From: Flammeovirga agarivorans
GTDB taxonomy: Bacteria; Bacteroidota; Bacteroidia; Cytophagales; Flammeovirgaceae
Reading direction: 5' to 3'
Assembly (NCBI RefSeq): GCF_012641475.1
Contig: NZ_JABAIL010000003.1
Location: forward strand, 684,318 to 748,317
DNA: 64,000 nucleotides
Shown here: piece after piece, positions 18,462-27,993 of the stretch
Numbering within the stretch: the stretch's first letter is position 1
How the letters are laid out: every line of letters begins with the position of its first letter
Translations under genes and position numbers: made by a program
The notes under the pieces: model-generated
The model's database searches: none
What the model saw: only the letters and a program-made list of their open reading frames with translations
Told to the model about the DNA's origin: nothing

Positions 18462-18515
18462 GAAAAAGAAAAAGCTTAACATAGGAGAAATTGTTTCTTT
18501 CTACCTATGTCAAGC
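18462..18515 (-). terminator. Terminator of the LRR lipoprotein gene
   Basis: Read on the minus strand, GCTTGACATAGG pairs with CCTATGTTAAGC (18504-18515 with 18474-18485, one G-U pair), followed by a T-rich tract at 18473-18462. Confidence 0.8.
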
Positions 18516-18546
18516 CTTTATTTATTTGTGCAATACGATAAATATA

Positions 18547-20187
18547 TTACATTGTTCTTTCGTTAGCTTCATCAAAAGTCAACTCTTCCAAATCCATATC
18601 TAAAATTGCTTGAGGGATTTCACCTGTAAAAGAGTTACCTTCTAATTTTAGTATTTTAAGGTTGGTAAGGTTACTTAATCCTTCAGGAATTTCACCCGTA
18701 AACTCATTATTATTAATATAAAGATTTTCCATGTCTTCATACTCAAGTAAGAAAGACGGAAATTCAGTATTAATCTTGTTATTACCAACATATAACGTCT
18801 TTAATTTCGTTAGGTCTGCTAAGCTTTCTGGTAAGTAAGTAATTTCATTACTACCCATATAAAGTACCTCTAAATTGACTAATTTATTGATGTCATTAGG
18901 TATACTCTTTATATAGTTTCCACTGAAACTCAATGCTTTCAAATTAGTACACTTGAATAACCAATTGGGAAGTGTTCTAAAGGCATCCCAGCAATAACTC
19001 ATATATAAAACCTCTAAATTAGGCAATACACTAAGGTCTGGAGTAGGATCCATGTTACCGTTGTCTGAAATAGACAATTTTTCTAGGGTCTTCATTTTTG
19101 TCACTACAGCTGGCAGGGGACCCGAAATAATTGTTTGTCCCATATTCAACTCAGTAATTGATAATTCAGCAAGAGTACTTGGTAAATCATCAAAACTTGT
19201 ATCGTAAACATTAAAGATCTTTAATTTTGTCAGTTGGTTGATTTCATTAGGGAAGAGACTGAAGTAATTATAGTTAAACTTTAAATTTACTACATCAGTA
19301 AGGTTAGCAAGGTCCCTAGGGAACATTAATGTTCCATGTAACTGGAAATCTCGATCTAGTCCCCTAATATAGAGCTCTCTAATTCTGTTATCGCCATTTA
19401 CTTCAACATTCGTGAAATCTTTAAGTTCAAGTGAAGCATCCCAATTGTATCGATCCAAGTTAGTCTCATCGATTTGGTAGAAAACATCTTTTATAGCTAA
19501 TAGAGTAGCTTTATCCGAAAACCCTTCTTGTAAATCAATAATATCAGACGTTTTGACGATACTACTAGATGTACTGATAGAACTAAATTCAGCATACGAA
19601 GTTAAGAACTTTGAGTTCTTGGCATCTTCAGAGACCGCAGTAATAAAAAAGGCACCGCTGATAGGGTAGATCGCCTTATTTTCACCTACTTGATCTGTAC
19701 TTGCTAATAGCGTACCATCTAATGCTGTAATCTCTAAGCTTAAGTTTTTGAATGCATTTTTATACTCTTCCTCAAGCTCAATAACTAAAACATTGATATC
19801 AGTAAGTTTCTCCTCGAAGGATAAATTCGTATCCTCATTAGCTTTGATATCAATCGTAGTTTCATATTTAAAAGCAGGAGTACCGATACTCTCAGGGTTA
19901 TTCGTGATATTCACCGTATAAGATCCAACCCCTAGTTCATGAGTTTCGTTTGTGATTTCATGTCCAGCTTGTCTACCCGATAAAGTAGCAGTAATCAAGA
20001 CGTCGGAAGGCTCAAGTGCTAAAATTTCAGAGTGTACAGAAGTTTCAATGTTAAGATGCATCTCAGATAATACAAGATTACCGTTTTCCCATTCTGTTGT
20101 TTGCTCATCTTTGGTAGAATCACATGAGTAGAAAAAAACAAAGGCTAACACAGACAGAGATAGCCATGAAGAGTTAAAAAGTTTCAT
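18547..20187 (-). CDS. Leucine-rich-repeat lipoprotein with N-terminal DUF4493-like domain
   Basis: 546 residues. Lipoprotein signal with lipobox FFYSC (Cys near 22). Residues about 30-200 resemble the DUF4493 domain of Bacteroidota surface lipoproteins (GVGSYTVNITNNPE, then a modified FKYETTIDIKA stretch). From about residue 250 to the C-terminus there are more than ten leucine-rich repeats of about 23 residues (LxxLxxLxxLxLxxNxIxxxP), such as LTKLKTLYVGNNKI and LTNLKILKLEGNSF. LRRs make a curved binding surface, so it is probably a cell-surface protein- or glycan-binding protein. There is no enzymatic motif. It is divergent from the sulfatase gene. Confidence 0.85.
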   Translation of the reverse strand: MKLFNSSWLSLSVLAFVFFYSCDSTKDEQTTEWENGNLVLSEMHLNIETSVHSEILALEPSDVLITATLSGRQAGHEITNETHELGVGSYTVNITNNPESIGTPAFKYETTIDIKANEDTNLSFEEKLTDINVLVIELEEEYKNAFKNLSLEITALDGTLLASTDQVGENKAIYPISGAFFITAVSEDAKNSKFLTSYAEFSSISTSSSIVKTSDIIDLQEGFSDKATLLAIKDVFYQIDETNLDRYNWDASLELKDFTNVEVNGDNRIRELYIRGLDRDFQLHGTLMFPRDLANLTDVVNLKFNYNYFSLFPNEINQLTKLKIFNVYDTSFDDLPSTLAELSITELNMGQTIISGPLPAVVTKMKTLEKLSISDNGNMDPTPDLSVLPNLEVLYMSYCWDAFRTLPNWLFKCTNLKALSFSGNYIKSIPNDINKLVNLEVLYMGSNEITYLPESLADLTKLKTLYVGNNKINTEFPSFLLEYEDMENLYINNNEFTGEIPEGLSNLTNLKILKLEGNSFTGEIPQAILDMDLEELTFDEANERTM

Positions 20188-20634
20188 TAGTTAATTAGTT
20201 GATATTTCTACAATAGTTATACTATACAATATTAATAAGAATAAGGGGAGAATGCAAAGGGGAAGATGACCGAGAAGGATTTAAGAATTAGAAATCTACC
20301 TATAGCAAATACTCGTTGTATTGGAATTAAAGCAATAAACGGTTTATAAGAGTATCATCAAGCAAAGATTTGAAGGAAGGTGGCTTACTCATTCCCCCAA
20401 ATTAATTTTTTGAACAATCTCTGTTATTTTTTATTGAATTCAAGCTATTACATCACTAACGATTTTTCTAACTAGTAGAAGGAACGACCAATTTTTTAAT
20501 ACAACAAATATACAATTTGTAGGAAAGTTGATTTCATAAATTATAAATATGAAATACAAAATACAAATATATGATTAGTTGTAGAGGATTTATACTTCAA
20601 CCTTAAGATTGAATAGTACATAAGAAAAAATGAA
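20188..20634. other. Divergent intergenic region
   Basis: 447 bp between the divergently transcribed LRR lipoprotein and sulfatase genes. It must hold two promoters. No RNA gene, repeat or extra open frame is visible. Confidence 0.5.
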
Positions 20635-22098
20635 ATGAAAAAAATACACCTCTTTCTACCCTTAGTTTTTATACTAATAAGTTGTCATAAAAATACTTTT
20701 GATAAAGATAAAACAACGGACAAACCCAATATTGTACTTATTCTTACGGACGATTTAGGGTACAATGATATAGCCTCTTATGGAGCTCCCAAAATCAAAA
20801 CACCTCATCTAGATCAGATGGCAAATGAAGGAATAAAGTTTACAAATTTCTATGCACAACCGCTTTGTGGACCTTCAAGAGCAGCATTGTTAACCGGTTG
20901 TTACCCCATTAGAATAGCAGAACCGAATAATGCGAAGAACTTCCATACAAAACTTCACCCAAACGAAATAACTATAGCTGAAATGCTAAAAACTGAAGGT
21001 TATACTTCTGCCTGCATAGGGAAATGGCATGCAGGGGAAAGTGAAGGGCAAATGCCATTAGATCAGGGTTTTGACCTATTTTACGGAACACCTAAATACA
21101 ATGGAAATACGAAATTGATTGAGGATAACCCTAAATTTAGAGCAACTGTACTTGATAATACGGACACCGTTATGACCATCAATACGGTAAAAGAAATGGG
21201 GTTACTGACGGGCATGTATACGCAGAAAGCCACCACCTTTATTAAAGAGAATAAAAACCGTCCCTTCTTTTTATACCTAGCACATAATATGCCCCACGTA
21301 CCTTTGGGAGCTTCGCAAAATTTTAGAGGTACTTCTGAAGGAGGTTTTTATGGAGATGTTATTGAAGAGTTGGACTGGAGTGTTGGGGAGGTACTTAAAA
21401 CATTAAAAGCAGAAGGATTAGAGGAGAATACATTAGTTATTTTCACTTCTGATAATGGCCCTTGGGTCGAAGATAAAATTGGGGACCATGGAGGAAGTGC
21501 ATATCCTTTAAGAGGGAATAAAACGCAAACATGGGAAGGAGGCGTAAGAGTACCATGTATTATGCAGTGGAAAGGAAAAATGACAGAGGGTCTAACGAAC
21601 CATGAATTATTAACCACCATGGACTTTTTTCCTACTTTTTCAAATCTAGCCAATGCTAGAATACCTCAAAATCTCACCATAGATGGCAAAGATTTTACAA
21701 AAGTAATCCTTGAAGGAGCGGAAAGCAGCCATCTGTATTATTACTACTATTCTTATACACATTTGCATGGTGTTAGAGATAAGGAATGGAAGCTGGTACT
21801 TCCTCGACAAGCAAAACCTAAATTTATGAAATGGGCAAAAAGAAAGATTGATGGAGTAAGTGAATTACTACTCTACAACCTTTCTACAGACAAAGAAGAG
21901 CAATTCAATGTCGCTGATCAATATCCAGAAAAGGTAAAAGAACTTATGTCGAAAATCGAAACAGCCAGAAAAGAATTGGGCGATAAAGACCGTATCGGTG
22001 AGAACGTCCGTTTTTTCGACGATACTCCTAACACCCAACGCATTGAGGAGTACAATAGATTAATGAATACGGTGAGTGTTGGTGATGTTCGGTTGTAG
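20635..22098 (+). CDS. Sulfatase (type I, formylglycine-dependent), lipoprotein
   Basis: 487 residues with a lipoprotein signal (FILISC, Cys near 17), so it is probably anchored in the envelope. Sulfatase landmarks: metal-binding [14 protein letters not shown], the formylglycine signature [11 protein letters not shown] with Cys78 as the residue to be converted, IGKWHAG, and TSDNGPW with metal-binding Asp-Asn, followed by [12 protein letters not shown]. It hydrolyses sulfate esters, most likely on algal or other marine polysaccharides. Cys-type sulfatases need a formylglycine-generating or anaerobic maturase, which is not in this window. It is not flanked by glycan transport genes, although the 1497-residue exoprotein is close. 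Specificity cannot be read from the sequence. Confidence 0.93.
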   Translation: MKKIHLFLPLVFILISCHKNTFDKDKTTDKPNIVLILTDDLGYNDIASYGAPKIKTPHLDQMANEGIKFTNFYAQPLCGPSRAALLTGCYPIRIAEPNNAKNFHTKLHPNEITIAEMLKTEGYTSACIGKWHAGESEGQMPLDQGFDLFYGTPKYNGNTKLIEDNPKFRATVLDNTDTVMTINTVKEMGLLTGMYTQKATTFIKENKNRPFFLYLAHNMPHVPLGASQNFRGTSEGGFYGDVIEELDWSVGEVLKTLKAEGLEENTLVIFTSDNGPWVEDKIGDHGGSAYPLRGNKTQTWEGGVRVPCIMQWKGKMTEGLTNHELLTTMDFFPTFSNLANARIPQNLTIDGKDFTKVILEGAESSHLYYYYYSYTHLHGVRDKEWKLVLPRQAKPKFMKWAKRKIDGVSELLLYNLSTDKEEQFNVADQYPEKVKELMSKIETARKELGDKDRIGENVRFFDDTPNTQRIEEYNRLMNTVSVGDVRL

Positions 22099-22141
22099 GG
22101 GAGAGTGGAGTTGATATAAAGGGATGGTTTTTTATAGGCAT

Positions 22142-22183
22142 CCCCTCAACCACCCAGGATTTAAATCCTGGGTGGTTGAGGGG
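22142..22183. repeat. 42-bp perfect palindrome, CCCAGG family
   Basis: Two 21-bp arms (22142-22162 and 22163-22183) are exact reverse complements with no spacer. The centre reads CCCAGGATTTAAATCCTGGG. It lies 43 bp after the sulfatase stop codon and is G+C-rich at its outer ends. Related copies are at 32345-32368 and 51228-51247. The form fits a mobile REP-like palindrome, or a terminator-like 3' element. Confidence 0.75.
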
Positions 22184-22372
22184 GAGTCAGAAGTTGACTA
22201 TTCCCAATTTTGTGGAACTTACTTTTCCTATGACCATTCATTATGCTTTCGTAATCCTCCTTTTAATGGACTAGGGTCTCTGACACAATTATTAGACTAA
22301 ACGTTATGAACATTTCGATAGAATTTTAAATGTATCATATAACATGGTTCACACTAATAGATTATGTTATTT

Positions 22373-25300
22373 TTATTCAAATAAAACAGTTTTTTTAAGA
22401 TTCAGTAAACCATTTTTAATGAGAGGTATACAATGTACATTATTTTTATTTTCCTGTAAGCTGATTTCACCTTCATATAATCCATCGGAATTAGAGATGA
22501 TTTTTAGATACCCAGAATAAAAGTTAGCAGAAAAAATTTTTCTATTAAAACTTAAAGTGACCAAATTTTTTCCCTCATTATTTAGAATACTGACCTTATT
22601 ATCTTTAATCCCGATAAATAAATTCTCATGATTAAAAAAGTTTATAGAATTATAATTAGGACCTTTATTAAGGTATTCTAACCTGTTCTTACCCACATAG
22701 TAATTAAAAAAATATGAATCTCTTTCATTTTGTAATACAATGAATTTATCCTTCTTAAAAAGGACGTGAATATAATCGTCATCATGATTAGATGGAATTT
22801 CAATATGTTTAAAAACGGAATCTTGAAAAGTAAATTTATTTGGGGTATCAGGGTCGTGGTTATCTTTTATATAATATTCTTTTGAAAGAGTCGTAAATGT
22901 TTTTGATGAATATATATTAAAATCATTTTTCTGAGTAATAGGCTTGAATTCTTTTATTGGATTAAGACTTTTGTTTGGTACATCAAGAAAATACAGTGTG
23001 TTATAAGTTTTAACATAAATGTCTTCACCAATATTTATTATTCTTCTGTTGTAAGATTGGTTATTAGAAATTTGCTCATTTTGATTAAACAAACATATTG
23101 TTCTCAAAGTATTTCTATTAAGTAGATTTAAAATAGTATTATTTTGATATGAATAATAAGCTATGTATTTACTAGAGTTAGTATCTAAATCATTATTATT
23201 TATTTCAAATGGTATTGGATCTGTGAAATTTCTATTAGTCAAATTTACCAATATGGTTGAAAAGGATCCTCCAATATGAGAGTATAATTGAATTTTTAGT
23301 ATTTCATTAATAACATGATATGAAATAGAAGTGTTTTCAAGTTGAATTGGTTTATTTAATTTATAAATAATTTCTTTGCTATTTATATTAAAAATTAAAA
23401 TATCTGTGACAACTTTATTATCTAGTATATTATGATTTGATAATGAGAACAAACTATCATTGATTGTTTTACTATCGTCATATTTGATATTTATTTGATT
23501 GGTATGAGTATATTGGGAGTTAAATACTTCTACTTGGTCTGTTAATAGTATCGGGGTTAATTTGTTGTTAATTCTAGTGACAGTTTTTTTTCTTACTGGT
23601 AATGTTCTTTTATCTAAAAAATTAAAGATATTATAATTAACATTTAAAGATACACCATAAATCAAATTAGAGCTTTCAACCCTATTCCAACCATTATCAA
23701 ACCATTTATAAGCCCAATCTTCATCAATACTAGACAAAAAAGAAAATGATAAAGAGTCTAAATGATTTAATTTATCAGAATAACTTAATGGATGATTATA
23801 TGACTCTAATTCTTTTTGAAATAAATATATTATTTCACCATCTGAGTTTATCTCATACATATAAGGTTTCTTAGTATTTTCTTCTGCAGTTAGTAATATA
23901 TAATGATTATTTTTTATTCTAATAATCTTATCCATCCAATTATCGTTTGTCCAATATTGATTTATAATAGTTCCAGGTAGTATTTTAATTATTTCACCTT
24001 TAGAATTAAAAATTATTGGTTTCCCTTCTAATTTTTTTTGTTCATAAACTTCATAAAATCCACCATTGATTATAAATGTTTCTTCATTTAAAAAATAAGC
24101 ACTTCTTCTAGTATCAATAGGACCGTCATCACTATTAAAAAGTAGACATTTAAATCTCAAATTTTTATTTAGAACAGAAAATCTTCCATTCCAATAATAT
24201 ACTATAATAGTTTCATTTTTTGGTGAAAATGAAAAATCAATACAAGTGCTTAAAGGTAATTTTGTTTCATTTATAATAGTTCCATTTTTGGAAATGTGCT
24301 GTATAGATTTATTTGTTAGTAAATAAAATCCATTGCCATTAGTATACATTTTAATAAAGGAACCATTTATTTTAAATCTTGAAATTATCTTATTTGAAGA
24401 AATAGATTTTATAAGGATGTCATGTTTATGTGCAATGACAACAATAGAATCATTCAATAAAAGAAAGTCATGAGGGTAATCATTACTGTTACTAATCTTT
24501 AAAGAGTCATTAACTTCTTTGATATATGTAGTTTTGTCGTCTCGTAATTCAAATTTCTCTTTAGTAAGCTTGAAACTTTTATTGATGTAAAAAATATAAT
24601 CAATAGAATCGTTATTCATTTGGATTTCATCTAAAAGAACATTGTTATTGATAGTTAATAAAACATGTCCATCGGAAGAGCTAAATATATTTCTGAATGA
24701 ATAATAAAAATTATCTTTTTGTGGTATAGTTTTGACTTTTTTACCTTTCAAGTTATACGTAATATACTCTCTACTTTCACCTTCATTATTTTTCGTCATT
24801 TTATGATAACAAAATGTAATATTCTGGTTCTTATCAAAGAAAATATTACTGACAAAGTCAGAGTTCTCAATTTTAATATTCGCTATTTTTTTGTTCCGTT
24901 TATAGAACATATAAGAGCCTTTTGATTCTTCTATTACAATCAATTCATCTTTTGAGACTTGAAAAGCTCCTTTGTTATTTATAGATATATCATTATTGAT
25001 TTTGAAATCATAGACTTTTTTAAATTCATCATTGTATACATTAAGTTTTCCATCATAATATGTATATATTCTATTATTCTTAAAAATAGCAGAGTTGAAA
25101 TTGAATTCTTTATCGAATGATTTTAATACATTTCCATTAAAGTCAAGAATATGGTATAATCGGTTATATGGATTATCAGAATAGGCAAATATTTTTCGTC
25201 CTTCATAATCTACACTGATCCCATAATAAGAAAAATCGGAAATAACAGAAGAGTCAGTTTTGATTAATTTTTGTTGTGGAAGAGGAGGCTCACTTAACTT

Positions 25301-26440
25301 TTGACTAAAGTATAAAGAATCATGTTCTAACATCATCTTATAATATACTTTTTGAAGGTCATAATTAGTACTATCTAATTCATAAGCATCTACTAGGTTT
25401 CGTACAACATCAGTATAGTTCTTCTGAGCATAAGCCTCTCTAGCGTCTTGAGTAAGTACAAGGCTTCTTGCCTCTCTCTCCCTCCTTTCGGCTTCTAACT
25501 TAAGGTTTTTCTCTTCCAATAATTTGTTCACAAGAGATGAGTTATCACTACTTTTTATTCCTCCAATGATAAACTCGCTTCCAGGTTGGTTATCTCCAAA
25601 GAAACCATACATTGATTCTGTTATATTTAACTGAGCTTGTTGGTGGAGCCATGACAGTGTGATAGGATGTCCATTTTTATCACCATTTTCTAAAGCATCA
25701 AGTAGTAAATAACAAAAAGGTGAGTGCTTTTCAGCATACCCATCGGGTACAGGTTCTAATGCACCTGATGTTAAGAATAATCTTGATTTTTTAGCTAATT
25801 TCTGTTTTGCATATGTCGTAGTACTTTTTGAGTCATAAACTTTATTCCCAGATCGATAAGAGTTTACTTTGTTATTAAATGTTCCTCCAAAGCAAACATC
25901 TAAAATAATTCCAACATGTTTAGAAGGTAAAGAATTAAGAATTCCATTGAGTTGATTATATGCCAAATAAGTACTTCTTGCAAAATCTTCAGTAGATGGT
26001 TTTGTATCTTTGAAAACTAAAAAACCATCATTATAAATAGTCTTATCATAATCTCCATGACCAGCAATAAAAACTAGAAATCGATCATCCCTTTTAAGTT
26101 TATCATGGTAAGATATAATTGTCTTTAAAACATCATTTTTTGTAGGAGAAAGTAATAGTTCGGTTTCAAAATTATATTTAACTTCTAATAGTTCTTTCAT
26201 ACTTGTTGCATCATACTCTGCATTTTTAAGGTCTCTCCACATAGGTTTACCTTCATATTGATCAGAGCCAATAATCAGAGCATATTTACGGCTATCAGTA
26301 ATTTTAGAGCTATAATTGTCTATTTTAGGTGTAAGGCCTCTATTGGTACTATTGGTATCTATTTGTTCTTGGGCAAATAGTAGTAGAGAGAAGAAGAAGG
26401 TAAATGTAAGTAGTAGCGTGATACGTTTGAAAGTCAACAT
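22373..26440 (-). CDS. Exported caspase-like peptidase (C14) with long C-terminal propeller-like region
   Basis: 1355 residues. A signal peptide (MLTFKRITLLLTFTFFFSLLLFAQ) is followed by a caspase/metacaspase p20-like domain at about 45-270. It starts YALIIGSDQYEG; the catalytic His is in IAGHGDYD near 126 and the catalytic Cys in ILDVCFGGTF near 182. A charged helical segment (about 295-325, rich in Glu/Arg) and a TPR-like helical stretch come next. The remaining 950 or so residues are strand-rich and Asn/Lys/Ile-rich with many short YxxxNxxGxxI-type turns, consistent with one or more beta-propellers; no family motif is clear. An N-terminal export signal on such a protein is notable. The codon and base use of the C-terminal part look more AT-rich than the neighbours. 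Substrate and partner unknown. Confidence 0.85.
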   Translation of the reverse strand: MLTFKRITLLLTFTFFFSLLLFAQEQIDTNSTNRGLTPKIDNYSSKITDSRKYALIIGSDQYEGKPMWRDLKNAEYDATSMKELLEVKYNFETELLLSPTKNDVLKTIISYHDKLKRDDRFLVFIAGHGDYDKTIYNDGFLVFKDTKPSTEDFARSTYLAYNQLNGILNSLPSKHVGIILDVCFGGTFNNKVNSYRSGNKVYDSKSTTTYAKQKLAKKSRLFLTSGALEPVPDGYAEKHSPFCYLLLDALENGDKNGHPITLSWLHQQAQLNITESMYGFFGDNQPGSEFIIGGIKSSDNSSLVNKLLEEKNLKLEAERREREARSLVLTQDAREAYAQKNYTDVVRNLVDAYELDSTNYDLQKVYYKMMLEHDSLYFSQKLSEPPLPQQKLIKTDSSVISDFSYYGISVDYEGRKIFAYSDNPYNRLYHILDFNGNVLKSFDKEFNFNSAIFKNNRIYTYYDGKLNVYNDEFKKVYDFKINNDISINNKGAFQVSKDELIVIEESKGSYMFYKRNKKIANIKIENSDFVSNIFFDKNQNITFCYHKMTKNNEGESREYITYNLKGKKVKTIPQKDNFYYSFRNIFSSSDGHVLLTINNNVLLDEIQMNNDSIDYIFYINKSFKLTKEKFELRDDKTTYIKEVNDSLKISNSNDYPHDFLLLNDSIVVIAHKHDILIKSISSNKIISRFKINGSFIKMYTNGNGFYLLTNKSIQHISKNGTIINETKLPLSTCIDFSFSPKNETIIVYYWNGRFSVLNKNLRFKCLLFNSDDGPIDTRRSAYFLNEETFIINGGFYEVYEQKKLEGKPIIFNSKGEIIKILPGTIINQYWTNDNWMDKIIRIKNNHYILLTAEENTKKPYMYEINSDGEIIYLFQKELESYNHPLSYSDKLNHLDSLSFSFLSSIDEDWAYKWFDNGWNRVESSNLIYGVSLNVNYNIFNFLDKRTLPVRKKTVTRINNKLTPILLTDQVEVFNSQYTHTNQINIKYDDSKTINDSLFSLSNHNILDNKVVTDILIFNINSKEIIYKLNKPIQLENTSISYHVINEILKIQLYSHIGGSFSTILVNLTNRNFTDPIPFEINNNDLDTNSSKYIAYYSYQNNTILNLLNRNTLRTICLFNQNEQISNNQSYNRRIINIGEDIYVKTYNTLYFLDVPNKSLNPIKEFKPITQKNDFNIYSSKTFTTLSKEYYIKDNHDPDTPNKFTFQDSVFKHIEIPSNHDDDYIHVLFKKDKFIVLQNERDSYFFNYYVGKNRLEYLNKGPNYNSINFFNHENLFIGIKDNKVSILNNEGKNLVTLSFNRKIFSANFYSGYLKIISNSDGLYEGEISLQENKNNVHCIPLIKNGLLNLKKTVLFE

Positions 26441-26612
26441 TATTGTAGGTAAATATTATAAATGATATACTAAGGTAAAAAAATATTTTTAGGAATAGAT
26501 TTTTTATTTTAAAGTAATAGAAGGGTGTGAAAATATAACCGTATTTATAATTTAGTTGGTATAGTCATACTTTGGATTTATGGCTATTAAAATTCATGTT
26601 TTTTCACTAAAC

Positions 26613-26648
26613 AAAAAAACCGCTCATACAATACTGTAAAAGCGGTTT
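26613..26648 (-). terminator. Terminator of ssrA
   Basis: An 8-bp perfect stem, AAACCGCT (26617-26624) with AGCGGTTT (26641-26648), followed on the minus strand by a T-run (A-run at 26613-26619 on the plus strand). It begins 5 nt after the mature 3' end of ssrA. Confidence 0.9.
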
Positions 26649-26652
26649 CTAG

Positions 26653-27059
26653 TGGAGTCGGAGGGAGTCGAACCCTCGTCCAGAGAAGCACCTTGTCAAG
26701 CCTTCTACATGCTTAGTTTCACTTAAATTTTCGTGATATATCCCGCCGGAAACAACCAAAATATATCCTTATCTGCTTAAAGCTTCATCCTCAACCCACA
26801 GCAGGTATCAGACTAGATCAATGATTACGGCACCGCCGATTCTTCGCCCAAAGATCAAGGCAAAGGACGATGTAGCTCGGGAACGCGATACGCGTTCAAC
26901 CATTTAAGCCCAAATGTCTACAACCCTAAGGGAGACTAGGCAGCCATAGCAAACGAATTGTTGCCAACTAGATTTTGGAACTATCTTTCAAGGCTCTCAT
27001 CCCATGAGCCTGCATGCTTATACTTGCAAAATATCAACCTGTCAAAACCAGTCGACCCC
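26653..27059 (-). ncRNA. ssrA: Transfer-messenger RNA (tmRNA)
   Basis: About 407 nt. The 5' end GGGGTCGACTGGTTTTGAC and 3' end GTTCGACTCCCTCCGACTCCA form the tRNA-like domain. The acceptor stem GGGGUCG pairs with CGACUCC with one G-U pair, and the T-loop GGTTCGACTCC is present. CCA is not encoded; the discriminator A is at 26653. The tag frame is near 26942-26970 on the minus strand and reads GNNSFAMAA then TAG, ending in the Ala-Ala proteolysis signal. tmRNA rescues stalled ribosomes with SmpB and marks the product for degradation. Some small open frames overlap this gene and are not real. Confidence 0.97.
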
Positions 27060-27093
27060 AAAGTGAACTGGCCGTTCTCATTTGAACGGACTA

Positions 27094-27124
27094 CAAATTT
27101 AAGCGGAGAAAAGGACATTATCAA
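27094..27124 (-). promoter_or_regulatory. Promoter of ssrA (Bacteroidota type)
   Basis: On the minus strand, TTG at 27124-27122, a 20-nt spacer and TAAATTTG at 27101-27094 match the TTG / TAnnTTTG consensus. The expected start near 27087 would give a leader of about 28 nt before the mature 5' end, containing a 6-bp hairpin (CCGTTC / GAACGG, 27072-27089), and would need RNase P trimming. Confidence 0.8.
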
Positions 27125-27203
27125 AATGATTTCACAATAAAATAATAATGAACTGATCTACAGGATAAAAAATATTGAAGGTTAACATCTTTTTTAGTTT
27201 TAC

Positions 27204-27245
27204 AAAAAATAAAACCACTTGAGTGAACTAATACCCAAGTGGTTT
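27204..27245 (-). terminator. Terminator of the coiled-coil protein gene
   Basis: A 10-bp perfect stem (AAACCACTTG 27212-27221 with CAAGTGGTTT 27236-27245) followed on the minus strand by a T-rich tract. It lies 35 bp after the stop codon of the gene at 27280-27666. Confidence 0.85.
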
Positions 27246-27279
27246 CCTTAATATTTTTAATAATCTTTGGCGATACTAA

Positions 27280-27666
27280 TTAACGTAACGCCGAAATCGA
27301 AAATCTTACTAATTGGTCTTTTACATCCATGTAACGATTAATTACTTCATCTAACTTCTCTTTAAAAGAGTGGTATTTTTCAAAAGTATCTTCACATACC
27401 TTTGTGTTATTACTTTCATGTAACAATGAATCATCAAAGGAGTCAATCTCTTGATAAATAGCCTTAATGTCTTCTGATAATTGAATGTTTGTTGTCTTAA
27501 ATTCGTTAAGCTTATTTTTTTGGAATGTATCTAAATCTCTATTCAGGTAAAGGTCTATTCTTTCATTTGATAATTTTATTTCATTTAAATAGAAAGTTAT
27601 TTCGTTTTCTAAGAACCTAATTTCAGATTTAACATCGGAGATGTACTGAAGCAAACTTATAGTCAT
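27280..27666 (-). CDS. Small helical/coiled-coil protein of unknown function
   Basis: 128 residues without signal peptide or membrane segment, so cytosolic. The sequence is almost entirely helical with heptad-like spacing of hydrophobics (ISDVKSEIRFLENEITFYL, then LSEDIKAIYQEIDSF and FKEKLDEVINRYMDVKDQL), suggesting a bundle or coiled coil. Its own terminator supports it as a real gene. I recognise no family; the function is open. Confidence 0.7.
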   Translation of the reverse strand: MTISLLQYISDVKSEIRFLENEITFYLNEIKLSNERIDLYLNRDLDTFQKNKLNEFKTTNIQLSEDIKAIYQEIDSFDDSLLHESNNTKVCEDTFEKYHSFKEKLDEVINRYMDVKDQLVRFSISALR

Positions 27667-27993
27667 ATCTTTTTTTCATTTTTGTTGAGTTGATTTAATT
27701 TAAATAACGGCAAATTCAATATTCGGTTGCCTTTATTAACCTTTCTTTTTGATTTTAATATAGGATGCAAGTTAGAAATCTTAATAATTTTAAATCTTCT
27801 GAAATAATTAAAACTATTTTTCCCTTCTCAAATTATCGTCAGATTAACTAGTTGTATACTAGTGATCTATATTTACTTAGTTGGTCTTCTTTTCTCCCTA
27901 ATTTGGTAGCCTTCTTGAAAATTGGAACAAAATCTGTGAAATCATATTGACTTGTATTTAATCGTAACATTAACTAACTAATTTTTTACTACT
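27667..27993. other. Intergenic region
   Basis: 327 bp between the divergently transcribed helical protein and BASS transporter genes. AT-rich, with no open frame, RNA gene or strong hairpin seen. Confidence 0.5.

Noticed and set aside
13445-22098. Polysaccharide utilisation locus
   Set aside because: There is a sulfatase, a large exoprotein and a surface LRR protein, but no SusC/SusD pair or sugar regulator, so the label is not justified.
26650-26690. Separate tRNA gene at the 3' end of ssrA
   Set aside because: The GGTTCGACTCC T-arm and acceptor sequence belong to the tRNA-like domain of tmRNA; there is no anticodon arm.
26958-27140. 60-codon frame on the plus strand
   Set aside because: It lies over the 5' part of ssrA on the opposite strand and reads structured RNA sequence and its promoter.
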